Below are positions 55,267 to 64,000 of a stretch of 64,000 nucleotides of DNA, piece after piece (the stretch's first letter is position 1; each line of letters opens with the position of its first letter). This DNA is from Flavobacteriaceae bacterium. GTDB lineage: Bacteria; Bacteroidota; Bacteroidia; Flavobacteriales; Flavobacteriaceae. The DNA is taken from NCBI GenBank assembly GCA_018402135.1, contig JAGYJF010000002.1, forward strand, positions 558,001 to 622,000. The letters run 5' to 3'. The notes beneath the pieces were generated by a model. That model saw only the letters and a program-made list of their open reading frames with translations. It made no database searches and was not told the origin of the DNA. The translations under genes and the position numbers were made by a program.

Positions 55267-56481
55267 CTACTCCGCCAATAACGCTGCTACAAATCCTTCA
55301 AACTCCTTTTTGAATTCTACAAATTTATCACCGGTCGCTGGCCCGTTAAAGCCCGTGTGAATTTTGCGCACTTTACCCTGTTTATCAATAAAAATACTGG
55401 TTGGATAACTCAACACATGATTGAGCATTGGTAATTTTTGCTGTGCCTCGACTTTGTCAATGCCACCGTATTGCGCTAGTACAACAGGATAATTAATTTG
55501 CAAACGCTCTTTTAATCGCTTAATTTTATCAAAAGCCTTTTCGGGTGTTTTGTCATATTCAAACGCTAAAGCCACAAAAGCTAAATCGTCGCTTTTATGC
55601 TGATTGTAAAACTGGGTGTAATACTTGCTTTCGTCTAAACAATTAGGACACCAAGTACCCATAACTTGAACGATCACGACTTTATTTTTAAACTGCGCAT
55701 CAGTTAAAGAAACCAGTTCTCCTGTTTCATCGGGAAATGAAAACTCCAGAGTTTCGTAACCATCGTTTAAAACCGTAAGCTTATTGGAATCGGGAAGATC
55801 AAAGTTAGGATTTCGTTTAGCTCTGAAAGGTTCTTTAAAATGATTACCAGAATAAAAATAACCATTCATACTGCTGTCATTTAAATTGGCGGTAAAATAA
55901 AACGCATGCGAAGCGTCAAAAGCTGATAGTTTCAATCGCGTTCCATCAACCACACCTTCTAAAAATCGATAATCACCTGTTTTGGTTCTGAAAGTTCCTG
56001 TTACTTGATTGCCAATCTGTTTAAATATTCCTTTCGCAATATATTCATCACCTTCAATACCTTCACTAAAAACAACTTCCCAAATACCTTCAACGTTAAA
56101 CTTTGCTTCATTTTCGGTTAAAAATCGTTGCTCATTACCAAATTCAGCTAAAAAAGGCACTACCCGACCAACACTTTCTTTAATAAAGTCTCCTTCCAGA
56201 TTTTTTCCTTCAAACGCCGCCGCCACATAACCTTCAAAAACTGGAAACTGAATAAAAACCGAATCATTTTTGTAGGTGATTTCGTCCACCTCAATGCGTT
56301 CTTCCGCATTAAAAACAACTAAGGTTGAATCGCTGGTCACTTGAAAATTAAAAGGTAATACTTCATTGTCTTGCAAGGCTAATGTCGCTCTGTAAAAACC
56401 AATTTCTAATTTGTTGATAGTTTCAGATTGCTGACATCCCAAAATTAAAACACACAAAACTAATACGAATACACTTCTCAT
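55267..56481 (-). CDS. TlpA-type disulfide oxidoreductase lipoprotein
   Basis: 404 residues. Lipobox LILGC (Cys16). A beta-rich N-terminal half (about 20-250, DUF-like) precedes a thioredoxin fold with WCPNC (about residue 275-280) and cis-Pro SYPTSIFIDKQG. Second TlpA-like lipoprotein in this window, with a different N-terminus from the one at 861. Monocistronic, divergent from pheT. Confidence 0.9.
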   Translation of the reverse strand: MRSVFVLVLCVLILGCQQSETINKLEIGFYRATLALQDNEVLPFNFQVTSDSTLVVFNAEERIEVDEITYKNDSVFIQFPVFEGYVAAAFEGKNLEGDFIKESVGRVVPFLAEFGNEQRFLTENEAKFNVEGIWEVVFSEGIEGDEYIAKGIFKQIGNQVTGTFRTKTGDYRFLEGVVDGTRLKLSAFDASHAFYFTANLNDSSMNGYFYSGNHFKEPFRAKRNPNFDLPDSNKLTVLNDGYETLEFSFPDETGELVSLTDAQFKNKVVIVQVMGTWCPNCLDESKYYTQFYNQHKSDDLAFVALAFEYDKTPEKAFDKIKRLKERLQINYPVVLAQYGGIDKVEAQQKLPMLNHVLSYPTSIFIDKQGKVRKIHTGFNGPATGDKFVEFKKEFEGFVAALLAE

Positions 56482-56546
56482 GAGGCTGCATTTTTTTGCG
56501 AAGTTATGAATAAGTTAATAAAACAGGTATAAAAATACTTTCGGCG

Positions 56547-56577
56547 TTTATATAACGACCTTGATTTGTTATCTTTG
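56547..56577 (+). promoter_or_regulatory. Putative promoter of the pheT transcription unit
   Basis: TTTA (56547-56550), 19-base spacer, TATCTTTG (56570-56577, full match), 21 bases before ATG 56599. It supports that ATG over the upstream in-frame TTG at 56593. Confidence 0.6.
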
Positions 56578-56598
56578 CCCGGCAATTAATCATTGAAC

Positions 56599-59025
56599 AT
56601 GAAAATTTCATATAACTGGCTAAAACAGTTCATCAATACCGATTGGCCGGCTGAAAAAACTGGCGAATTACTTACGGATTTAGGATTAGAAATTGAAGGC
56701 ATAGAGCACTTTCAATCTGTTAAAGGCGGATTAAAAGGCATAGTTGTTGGCGAAGTGCTAACCTGTGTACAGCACCCAAATGCCGACCGACTAAAACTGA
56801 CCACGGTTGATATAGGTGAAAAAACGCCCTTACAAATAGTTTGTGGGGCACCTAATGTTGGCGTGGGGCAAAAAGTACCCGTAGCTACTATTGGCACCAC
56901 ACTTTATTCTGCTGAAGGTGAAGCATGGACTATAAAAAAAGGTAAGATACGAGGTGAAGTAAGTGAAGGAATGATTTGTGCCGAAGACGAAATAGGATTG
57001 GGTGCTTCGCATGACGGTATCATGATTTTAGATTCAAAATTAAAAGTAGGATTATCGTGTGCTAAAATTTTTGAAGTTGAAAACGACGAAGTTTTTGAAA
57101 TAGGTCTGACTCCTAACCGTGCCGATGCCATGAGTCATTTTGGTGTAGCCCGTGACCTAAAAGCTGGATTGATTCAAAAGGATATAAATCCCGAATTGAT
57201 TACGCCATCAGTAAGTGCTTTTCATGTTGATAACCGTGGTCTGAAAATTGATGTTGAAGTAAAGGACAAAGAAAAATGTCCGAGATACTGCGGTGTTACC
57301 ATCAGCGGATTAAAAGTTGCAGAATCCCCAAACTGGCTTCAAAACAGATTGAAAGCGATTGGTTTATCGCCAATTAACAATATTGTAGATATTACGAACT
57401 ATGTGTTGCACGAATTAGGACAACCGCTACATGCTTTCGATGCCTCCAAAATAAAAGGCAACAAAATTGAAGTCAAAACAGTAAAATCAGGTACAAAATT
57501 TATAAGTCTTGATGGTGTGGAACGCATCTTAGACGAGGAAGATTTAATGATTTGCGATGCTGAAAAACCTATGTGTATCGCAGGTGTTTTTGGCGGAAAA
57601 GACTCTGGTGTAAGCGATGGCACAACAAGTATATTTTTAGAAAGCGCCTATTTTAGTCCAGTGGCCGTTCGCAAAACAGCCAAACGCCATGGATTAAATA
57701 CCGATGCGTCATTTAGATTTGAACGCGGTATTGATCCTAACATTACTGAATACGCGTTAAAACGCGCTACCCTATTAATTTTAGAGATTGCGGGAGGAAA
57801 AGTTTCCAGCGATATTATTGATGCCTACCCAAAAAAAATAGAAGATTGTCAAGTACGTCTCAATTTTGAAAACACGAAACTTTTAATAGGAGAAGAAATC
57901 CCTAAAGAAACCATCAAATCCATTTTAACTTCGCTTGAAATAAAGGTGAATAATGTAACTGAAACCGGTTTAGGCCTTACCATTCCTGCCTACAGAAATG
58001 ACGTTACTAGAGAGGCGGATGTGATAGAAGAAATTTTAAGGGTTTATGGTTACAACAACATAAAAACCACCGAAAAGCTTAATGCCTCCATTGGTACAAG
58101 TTCAAAGTTTGACGACCATAAATTACAGTACATTATCGGTAATCAATTAGTGGCACAAGGGTTTTATGAAATTATGTGCAACTCGCTTACTAATGTAAAG
58201 TTTACGGAGTTGGATTCTGATTTAAAAGCTGAGCATAACGTTCATATTTTAAATCCTTTAAGTACAGATTTGGGTGTGATGCGTCAGTCGATGTTATTCT
58301 CAGGATTGGAAGCTATGGCACACAATCTAAATCGAAGACAATCGGATTTAAAACTATTTGAATTTGGAAAAACCTATCACCAATTTTCGGATAAACATTC
58401 CGAATTTAAACATTTGACCTTATTTGTTACAGGAAACAAAACAAAAGAAAGCTGGACAAACACCACAGAGCCAAGTAGTTTTTTCTATTTAAAAGGAATT
58501 GTAGAATCGGCTCTAAATCGTCTTGGCATTACCCAAACCAATACTTCACCTAAAACGATAGATATACTGTCTGAAGGCTTAAGTCTTACACTTAACCGGC
58601 AAACCATTGTAGAGTTTGGTGTGGTAAAAAAATCAATTCAAAAGTATTTCGGTATACCATCGGAGGTGTTAATCGCTGATTTTAATTGGGATATCATCTT
58701 AAAATTAATTCAAGAGAATAGTATTTTGTTCACATCTATTCCTAAATATCCTGAAGTAAGACGAGATTTTGCCTTACTTTTGAATAATGACGTTCAATTT
58801 GACGCTATCTATAAGCTAGCTTTCAATACAGAAAAAGAATTACTTAAAAAAGTGAATCTATTTGATGTGTATCAAGGTAAAAATTTACCTGAAGGCAAAA
58901 AGAGTTATGCGGTTAGTTTCACCATCCAAGACGAGCATAAAACACTAACTGACAAACAAATTGACAAATTAATGAAAAACCTGCAAACAAATTTTGAGCA
59001 AGAATTAGGAGCAGAATTACGATAA
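56599..59025 (+). CDS. pheT: Phenylalanyl-tRNA synthetase beta subunit
   Basis: 808 residues from ATG 56599. N-terminal tRNA-binding domain (about 40-150), B3/4 editing domain, B5 (about 400-480) with READVIEEILRVYG, catalytic-like core and a C-terminal FDX-ACB domain (YPEVRRDFALL). Pairs with PheS, whose gene is not in the window. Charges tRNA-Phe. Followed closely by tpx (17 bases). Confidence 0.97.
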   Translation: MKISYNWLKQFINTDWPAEKTGELLTDLGLEIEGIEHFQSVKGGLKGIVVGEVLTCVQHPNADRLKLTTVDIGEKTPLQIVCGAPNVGVGQKVPVATIGTTLYSAEGEAWTIKKGKIRGEVSEGMICAEDEIGLGASHDGIMILDSKLKVGLSCAKIFEVENDEVFEIGLTPNRADAMSHFGVARDLKAGLIQKDINPELITPSVSAFHVDNRGLKIDVEVKDKEKCPRYCGVTISGLKVAESPNWLQNRLKAIGLSPINNIVDITNYVLHELGQPLHAFDASKIKGNKIEVKTVKSGTKFISLDGVERILDEEDLMICDAEKPMCIAGVFGGKDSGVSDGTTSIFLESAYFSPVAVRKTAKRHGLNTDASFRFERGIDPNITEYALKRATLLILEIAGGKVSSDIIDAYPKKIEDCQVRLNFENTKLLIGEEIPKETIKSILTSLEIKVNNVTETGLGLTIPAYRNDVTREADVIEEILRVYGYNNIKTTEKLNASIGTSSKFDDHKLQYIIGNQLVAQGFYEIMCNSLTNVKFTELDSDLKAEHNVHILNPLSTDLGVMRQSMLFSGLEAMAHNLNRRQSDLKLFEFGKTYHQFSDKHSEFKHLTLFVTGNKTKESWTNTTEPSSFFYLKGIVESALNRLGITQTNTSPKTIDILSEGLSLTLNRQTIVEFGVVKKSIQKYFGIPSEVLIADFNWDIILKLIQENSILFTSIPKYPEVRRDFALLLNNDVQFDAIYKLAFNTEKELLKKVNLFDVYQGKNLPEGKKSYAVSFTIQDEHKTLTDKQIDKLMKNLQTNFEQELGAELR

Positions 59026-59042
59026 CTTAAAAATAAAATATT

Positions 59043-59543
59043 ATGGCACAAATAACTTTAAAAGGTACAACAGTAAATACTATAGGTGAACTTCCACAAG
59101 TTGGAAGTATGGCGCCCGATTTTCGAATGATAGCAACAGATTTATCTGTTAAAACTCTTGCTGATTTTAAAGGTAAAAAAATAGTTCTCAATATATTTCC
59201 AAGTGTCGATACAGGGACTTGTGCACAATCTGTTAGAACTTTTAATCAAAAAGCAAGTTCGCTAGAAAACACGGCAGTACTCTGTATTTCGAAAGATTTA
59301 CCATTTGCCTTGGCACGATTTTGCGGCGCAGAAGGTTTAACAAACGTAGTAAGTTTATCCGATTTTAGAGATGGTAATTTTGGCAAGTCTTACGGCTTAA
59401 CCATTTCGGACGGACCTTTAGAGGTTTTGCATTCAAGATGTGTGCTAATTATTGATGAAAGTGGCCAAATAATCTACACCGAACAAGTTGGTGAGATAGT
59501 AGACGAGCCTAACTACAGCGCTGCAATTGCTTGTATAGAATAA
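59043..59543 (+). CDS. tpx: Thiol peroxidase Tpx
   Basis: 166 residues. Peroxidatic Cys60 in SVDTGTC and resolving Cys94 in FALARFCGAEG, equivalent to the known Cys61/Cys95 pair. Two-Cys atypical peroxiredoxin, thioredoxin-dependent. Follows pheT and precedes dgkA in one direction, likely cotranscribed. Confidence 0.96.
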   Translation: MAQITLKGTTVNTIGELPQVGSMAPDFRMIATDLSVKTLADFKGKKIVLNIFPSVDTGTCAQSVRTFNQKASSLENTAVLCISKDLPFALARFCGAEGLTNVVSLSDFRDGNFGKSYGLTISDGPLEVLHSRCVLIIDESGQIIYTEQVGEIVDEPNYSAAIACIE

Positions 59544-59553
59544 CACGAACATC

Positions 59554-59922
59554 ATGACTAAAAAAGAGTCTTTTTTAGTAAACCGACTTAAAAGTATTGG
59601 TTTCGCATTTAAAGGAATGCTCATTTTAGTTAAAACCGAACCCAGTATAAAAATCCAACTAGTGGTAGCTTTAATCGCGACTTTAGCTGGATTTTATTTT
59701 GAAATTACAACCATAGAATGGATGTTTCAAATTGCTATGATTGGTTTAGTACTAAGTATTGAAGGCGTAAATACCGCTATTGAATATTTGGCCGATTTCA
59801 TTCATCCAGAACACCATACAAAAATTGGACTCATAAAAGACATAGCCGCCGGAGCCGTCTTTATAGCTTCAATAGTAGCAGTAATAATCGGAATTTTCAT
59901 CTATTTACCTAAGATGCTATAA
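59554..59922 (+). CDS. dgkA: Diacylglycerol kinase (DgkA type)
   Basis: 122 residues, three transmembrane helices. N-terminal amphipathic helix, TEPSIKIQL and the active-site run SIEGVNTAIEYLADF (ELLNTAIE-like), then IKDIAAGAVFIASIVAVIIG. Trimeric membrane enzyme that phosphorylates diacylglycerol or undecaprenol. Tpx gene precedes by 10 bases. Confidence 0.92.
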   Translation: MTKKESFLVNRLKSIGFAFKGMLILVKTEPSIKIQLVVALIATLAGFYFEITTIEWMFQIAMIGLVLSIEGVNTAIEYLADFIHPEHHTKIGLIKDIAAGAVFIASIVAVIIGIFIYLPKML

Positions 59923-59935
59923 ATACAATTATACA

Positions 59936-59966
59936 TTAGGATAAACGTTAGTAATTTGTATTTTTG
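59936..59966 (+). promoter_or_regulatory. Putative promoter of ftsK
   Basis: TTAG (59936-59939), 19-base spacer, TATTTTTG (59959-59966, full match), 21 bases before ATG 59988. Confidence 0.55.
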
Positions 59967-59987
59967 TTTAAACACAGCGGAGCGTAA

Positions 59988-62375
59988 ATGGCTAAAAAAA
60001 CCAGTACAAAAAAAGATAAAAGTACTTCAAAATTTGAACTAACAAAGTTTGAGTTATCCAATCAACAAAAACTCATTTTTGGAAGTTTATTAATGCTTTT
60101 TGGAGCCTTGTTATTCATTTCCTTTTTATCTTTTTTATTCACGGGTAAAATGGACCAAAGCGTGGTGTCAGATTTTCCAAATAGAAATCCTGAAGCCCAA
60201 AACTGGACACGACTTTTAGGTGCTTGGTTAAGCGATGTTTTCATCACCAAAGGTCTTGGATTGTCTGCTTTTATTTTATCTGGACTAGTTTTTATTTCAG
60301 GGATTTACGTTGCTTTAGGTATCAACAAAGCTAAATTGCGAAGTCATTGGATTTGGGGATTACTCATTATGGTTTGGCTAGCCACCTTTTTTGGCTTCTT
60401 TAGCCATAAATTAGATGCACTTAGCGGCGTTATTGGTTTTGAAATCAACCAAATACTTCAAGACTATACCGGAGAAATCGGGACTGTTTTTATATTGTTA
60501 TTTGGACTTATTGTGTTTGCAGCAATCAAATTTAAAGTGACCGCGCAAAGTATTCTCAACTTTTTCAAAAGAACTAAAAATGCCATCTCCGAAGATTTTA
60601 ACGCAGAAAAAGACAATACGATCGTGTCCTTCGACAATAATCTAACGGATGAAGCTGCTGATTTTAAATCCGCTTTTTTAAAGGATGAAGTTGATGAATC
60701 TGAGAAAGAAGATATTCCTGAGCCAACATTGAAAAAAACAGAATTAAAAGTTGAACCAATCCGAAAACCAGAACCGGAAGCGCAAACTGTTTCTATCGAA
60801 ATTGAAGCCATAAAAGAAGAAACTTCCGAAACCGATAACCTCGCTAATAAATTGGTAGAAGACTTCGGGCAGTTTGACCCCACTTTAGAATTGAGTAATT
60901 ACCAATTTCCGCCAATTGACTTACTTAAAAAATACGACACCGAAGGCATTACCATCAACCAAGATGAGCTGGAGGAAAATAAAAATAAAATTGTTGAAAC
61001 CCTCAGCAATTATAAAATTGGGATAGATAGTATCAAAGCTACCATAGGCCCAACAGTTACGCTTTACGAAATTATACCAGAGGCTGGCATTAGAATATCT
61101 AAAATTAAAAATTTAGAAGATGACATTGCCTTGTCGTTGTCTGCCCTAGGAATTAGAATCATTGCCCCTATTCCTGGTAAAGGCACCATCGGTATTGAAG
61201 TACCAAATAAGAAATCTACTATTGTATCAATGCGCTCGGTGATTGCGTCGCAAAAATTTCAAAAGTCCGATATGGAGTTGCCGATAGCCTTAGGCAAAAC
61301 TATCAGTAACGAAACCTTTGTGGTTGACCTTGCTAAAATGCCTCACTTATTAATGGCCGGTGCTACTGGGCAAGGGAAATCGGTTGGTTTAAATGCAGTT
61401 TTAACGTCCTTATTGTATAAAAAACATCCGGCCGAAGTGAAATTTGTACTGGTCGATCCTAAAAAAGTAGAACTCACCCTCTTTAACAAAATTGAACGCC
61501 ATTATTTAGCCAAACTTCCCGATAGTGAAGAAGCGATTATAACCGATAACAATAAGGTTATTAATACTTTAAATTCGTTGTGTATTGAAATGGACAACCG
61601 CTACGAAATGCTTAAAAACGCCTTGTGTAGAAATATTGCGGAATATAACGCCAAGTTTAAAGCTAGAAAATTAAATCCAAACGACGGCCACGCCTATTTA
61701 CCCTATATTGTTCTAGTGGTTGATGAGTTTGCCGATTTAATAATGACGGCCGGTAAAGAAGTTGAAACCCCAATAGCAAGATTAGCACAATTAGCACGTG
61801 CCATCGGAATCCATCTTATTATTGCCACACAAAGACCGTCGGTGAACGTAATAACAGGCATTATAAAGGCCAACTTCCCAGCGCGAATTGCTTTTAGAGT
61901 AACCTCTAAAATTGACTCAAGAACTATTTTAGATGGCTCTGGTGCCGACCAATTAATTGGTAGAGGTGACATGTTATTCACACAAGGAAACGATATGATT
62001 AGATTACAGTGTGCTTTTGTTGATACACCAGAAGTTGAAAAAGTTACGGATTTTATCGGATCACAAAAAGCCTATCCTGATGCCCATTTACTACCAGAAT
62101 ATGTAGGAGAAGATAGTGGCACAAGTCTTGATATAGATATAGCCGATCGCGATCAATTATTTCGTGAGGCAGCAGAAGTTATAGTTACTGCCCAACAAGG
62201 CTCGGCATCTTTATTACAGCGCAAGTTGAAATTAGGATATAACCGTGCAGGTAGAATTATAGACCAGTTAGAAGCTGCTGGAATCGTAGGTCCGTTTGAA
62301 GGCAGTAAAGCCAGACAAGTTTTAATTACAGATTTAACAACATTACAACAATTTTTAGATAATGAAACAGCATAA
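59988..62375 (+). CDS. ftsK: DNA translocase FtsK
   Basis: 795 residues: four N-terminal transmembrane helices (about 25-185), an acidic linker (about 205-290), then the FtsK/SpoIIIE motor with Walker A GATGQGKS (from Gly458), VVDEFADL (Walker B), and a C-terminal gamma winged-helix domain (LLQRKLKLGYNRAGRIIDQLE). Hexameric motor moving DNA at the septum. Overlaps lolA by 14 bases. Nearly the usual length for a Bacteroidota FtsK (about 800). Confidence 0.96.
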   Translation: MAKKTSTKKDKSTSKFELTKFELSNQQKLIFGSLLMLFGALLFISFLSFLFTGKMDQSVVSDFPNRNPEAQNWTRLLGAWLSDVFITKGLGLSAFILSGLVFISGIYVALGINKAKLRSHWIWGLLIMVWLATFFGFFSHKLDALSGVIGFEINQILQDYTGEIGTVFILLFGLIVFAAIKFKVTAQSILNFFKRTKNAISEDFNAEKDNTIVSFDNNLTDEAADFKSAFLKDEVDESEKEDIPEPTLKKTELKVEPIRKPEPEAQTVSIEIEAIKEETSETDNLANKLVEDFGQFDPTLELSNYQFPPIDLLKKYDTEGITINQDELEENKNKIVETLSNYKIGIDSIKATIGPTVTLYEIIPEAGIRISKIKNLEDDIALSLSALGIRIIAPIPGKGTIGIEVPNKKSTIVSMRSVIASQKFQKSDMELPIALGKTISNETFVVDLAKMPHLLMAGATGQGKSVGLNAVLTSLLYKKHPAEVKFVLVDPKKVELTLFNKIERHYLAKLPDSEEAIITDNNKVINTLNSLCIEMDNRYEMLKNALCRNIAEYNAKFKARKLNPNDGHAYLPYIVLVVDEFADLIMTAGKEVETPIARLAQLARAIGIHLIIATQRPSVNVITGIIKANFPARIAFRVTSKIDSRTILDGSGADQLIGRGDMLFTQGNDMIRLQCAFVDTPEVEKVTDFIGSQKAYPDAHLLPEYVGEDSGTSLDIDIADRDQLFREAAEVIVTAQQGSASLLQRKLKLGYNRAGRIIDQLEAAGIVGPFEGSKARQVLITDLTTLQQFLDNETA

Positions 62376-63027
62376 TATCATTTCAATCAAACTAGTTTTT
62401 TTAAGCATTTTTATGCTTACATCGCTTTCAACATTTACTCAAAATGCCAATAAAGCTGAGGCCTTGCTTAACGAGGTAAGCGCCAAAATAAAAGCTTATA
62501 AAAACATGTCTATTGACTTTAAATACGCCTTGGTGAATCAAAGCGAAAATATCAATCAAGAAACGCGCGGCACAGTGGTGATTGAAGGCGAAAAATATGT
62601 TTTAAATATTTTGGGAGCTACCAGAATTTTCGATGGTAAAACACTATACACCATAAGTCCTGACGACGAAGAGGTGACGGTTTCTTCTAGCGATGCCGAG
62701 AATGAAGGCACCATAACTCCCAACAAAATGCTGTCCTTTTACACCGATGGCTACACATATGCGATGGATATTGTTCAAAATGTTTTGGGCCGCAAAATTC
62801 AATACGTAAAGCTTACCCCTATTGACAGTAAGTCGGAAATTAGTCATGTTTTATTAGGAATAGACGCCAATACCAAGCACATCTATAATTTAATAGAGGT
62901 CGGCAAAAATAGCACACGCACTACTTTGACGATTAATTCGTTTAAAACAGATGAAACTTTATCAAAAAATATGTTTGCTTTTGACAAAGTTAAATATAAG
63001 GATTACTACATTAATAAAATTGACTAA
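62362..63027 (+). CDS. lolA: Outer membrane lipoprotein carrier protein LolA
   Basis: 221 residues. Signal peptide (cleavage near LSTFTQN). LolA fold: N-terminal helix KAEALLNEVSAKIKAYKNMSIDF, then beta strands TRGTVVIEGEKYVLNI, MFAFDKVKYKDYYINKID end. Carries outer-membrane lipoproteins across the periplasm. Starts inside the 3' end of ftsK, so translationally coupled. Confidence 0.9.
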   Translation: MKQHNIISIKLVFLSIFMLTSLSTFTQNANKAEALLNEVSAKIKAYKNMSIDFKYALVNQSENINQETRGTVVIEGEKYVLNILGATRIFDGKTLYTISPDDEEVTVSSSDAENEGTITPNKMLSFYTDGYTYAMDIVQNVLGRKIQYVKLTPIDSKSEISHVLLGIDANTKHIYNLIEVGKNSTRTTLTINSFKTDETLSKNMFAFDKVKYKDYYINKID

Positions 63028-63096
63028 GTGTTCCGAACAGCTATTTAGTTAGAAGCATATTTTAAACGATTTGAAGATTTATAATTCCATTCCAAA

Positions 63097-64000
63097 TTGA
63101 AAATACTAGATAGGTATATCTTAGTAACCTATTTGAAAACATTTACCAGTGTTTTCATTATTTTGATGTTCATTTTTGTGCTTCAAACTATTTGGCTGTA
63201 CATAACAGAACTTGCGGGTAAAGACCTTGACTTATTTATCGTAGGTAAATTTCTATTGTTTTTCGCCCCTAAAATGGTGCCTCTTGTGCTGCCCCTATCC
63301 GTTTTGCTAGCCTCTATTATGGTATTTGGCAATTTTGCAGAAAACTATGAGTTTGCTGCTATGAAATCTACTGGAATCTCATTGCAACGCGCCATGAGAA
63401 GTCTCACTTATTTTATCGTAATACTGGCAATTGGCGCTTTCTTTTTCGCTGATAAGGTAATGCCTTGGGCAGAGTACAACAGCTATAACCTACGCCGAAA
63501 CATCGCTAAGTTAAAACCAGCGATGGCCATAGCCTCAGGTCAATTTAATGAAATTGGAAATATCAATATTATTGTTGACAGTAAATCAGGTGACCGCGGT
63601 CAATATCTTGATAAGGTAGTTATCCATCAACAAAAAGCTTCTAAAAAAGGAAATTACACTGTAATAGTTTCTGAAAAAGGTGAATTGATAAGTAGCGAAG
63701 ATTCTAATATTCTGCAATTAGAACTTACCAATGGTCATTATTATGACGAGATTATCAATAATAAACCCGGTAATAAGCAAAATCAACCACATGCTAAAAG
63801 TTACTTCGACACCTACATTATTAACGTAGATTTAGAAGGCTTAAACAACGTAGATTTAGATGATAAGTCCTATTCAAATAGGTATAGTATGTTTGATATT
63901 AATGGATTGAGATATACAATTGACAGTTTATATATTGATAAAGAAAAGGACTATCAGTCATTAGCCAATACTTTATATAATCGGTCTACTATTGCAGCGC
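63097..64000 (+). CDS. LptF/LptG family permease (5' part, cut by window edge)
   Basis: Starts at TTG 63097 (TTGAAAATACTAGAT, peptide KILDRYILVTYLKTF) and is open through 301 codons to the window end. The first helices, the LAGKDLDLFIVGKFLLFFAPKMVPLVLPLSVLLAS segment and the FAENYEFAAMKSTGIS motif are diagnostic of the LptF/LptG (YjgP/YjgQ) family. Extracts LPS from the inner membrane as part of LptBFG. Which of F or G cannot be decided. Follows lolA (69-base gap), linking lipoprotein and LPS transport. Confidence 0.93.
   Translation, partial: MKILDRYILVTYLKTFTSVFIILMFIFVLQTIWLYITELAGKDLDLFIVGKFLLFFAPKMVPLVLPLSVLLASIMVFGNFAENYEFAAMKSTGISLQRAMRSLTYFIVILAIGAFFFADKVMPWAEYNSYNLRRNIAKLKPAMAIASGQFNEIGNINIIVDSKSGDRGQYLDKVVIHQQKASKKGNYTVIVSEKGELISSEDSNILQLELTNGHYYDEIINNKPGNKQNQPHAKSYFDTYIINVDLEGLNNVDLDDKSYSNRYSMFDINGLRYTIDSLYIDKEKDYQSLANTLYNRSTIAA

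Overview
The window is a gene-dense, AT-rich chromosomal segment of a marine-type Flavobacteriaceae bacterium (Bacteroidota). Evidence for this placement: short A/T-rich leaders without clear Shine-Dalgarno sequences, promoters of the TTTG-N19-TAnnTTTG type, a type IX secretion (T9SS) C-terminal sorting domain, PorSS-era families such as the tricorn-like S41 protease and DUF5117-type zincin, TonB/OMP_b-brl_3 receptor, bacillithiol deacetylase BshB1, and a prfB gene with a programmed +1 frameshift. I see no rRNA, phage, insertion sequence or CRISPR array; 57 protein genes (two cut by the window edges) and one tRNA are supported.

Layout. 1-7 kb: 5' part of mnmE (minus), a TlpA-like lipoprotein, rhomboid protease, LpxL-like acyltransferase, class V aminotransferase and glmM. 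6.7-16.6 kb: a hydrolase-rich stretch (AcpH-like phosphodiesterase, gamma-glutamyltransferase, tricorn-like protease, threonine aldolase, large zinc metalloprotease). 16.7-24.5 kb: prfB with its frameshift, arsC-like gene, TonB-type receptor, mscL, a group of very small membrane proteins, a Cys/Met PLP enzyme and bshB1. 24.6 kb: tRNA-His with a textbook flavobacterial promoter and terminators. 25-31.7 kb: peroxiredoxin, fumC, a secreted FG-GAP/T9SS protein, an M24 peptidase and pckA. 31.8-39.8 kb: two adjoining transcription units, DUF2490/SLC13/P-type ATPase and lipoprotein/LytS/LytTR regulator. 39.8-42.3 kb: the only clearly accessory patch, with an 11-bp degenerate tandem repeat, an attC-like long palindrome and a PIN toxin-antitoxin pair bounded by inverted repeats. 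42-64 kb: mostly core genes (holA, an orphan HsdR_N nuclease, GT2, OmpA, tsaC-like, uvrD/pcrA, M20 and M1 peptidases, recG, pheT, tpx, dgkA, ftsK, lolA, lptF/G).

How genes work together: translation quality and decoding (mnmE, tsaC-like, prfB, pheT, tRNA-His); envelope building and lipid/lipoprotein traffic (glmM, acyltransferase, dgkA, lolA, lptF/G, OmpA); replication, repair and segregation (holA, uvrD, recG, ftsK); peptide scavenging (six or more secreted or cytosolic peptidases); thiol/peroxide defence (BshB1, two peroxiredoxins, two TlpA-like proteins).

I did not find a large undescribed system. The parts most worth a second look are the toxin-antitoxin cassette with its palindrome and 11-bp repeat, the run of seven TTG-initiated conserved genes in the right-hand 27 kb, the stand-alone PD-(D/E)xK HsdR_N protein beside holA, the overlapping micro-membrane proteins at 21.75-22.04 kb and the transporter pair DUF2490/SLC13/P-type ATPase next to a lipoprotein/LytSR unit. 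All family assignments are from reading motifs in the sequence; no database search was run.
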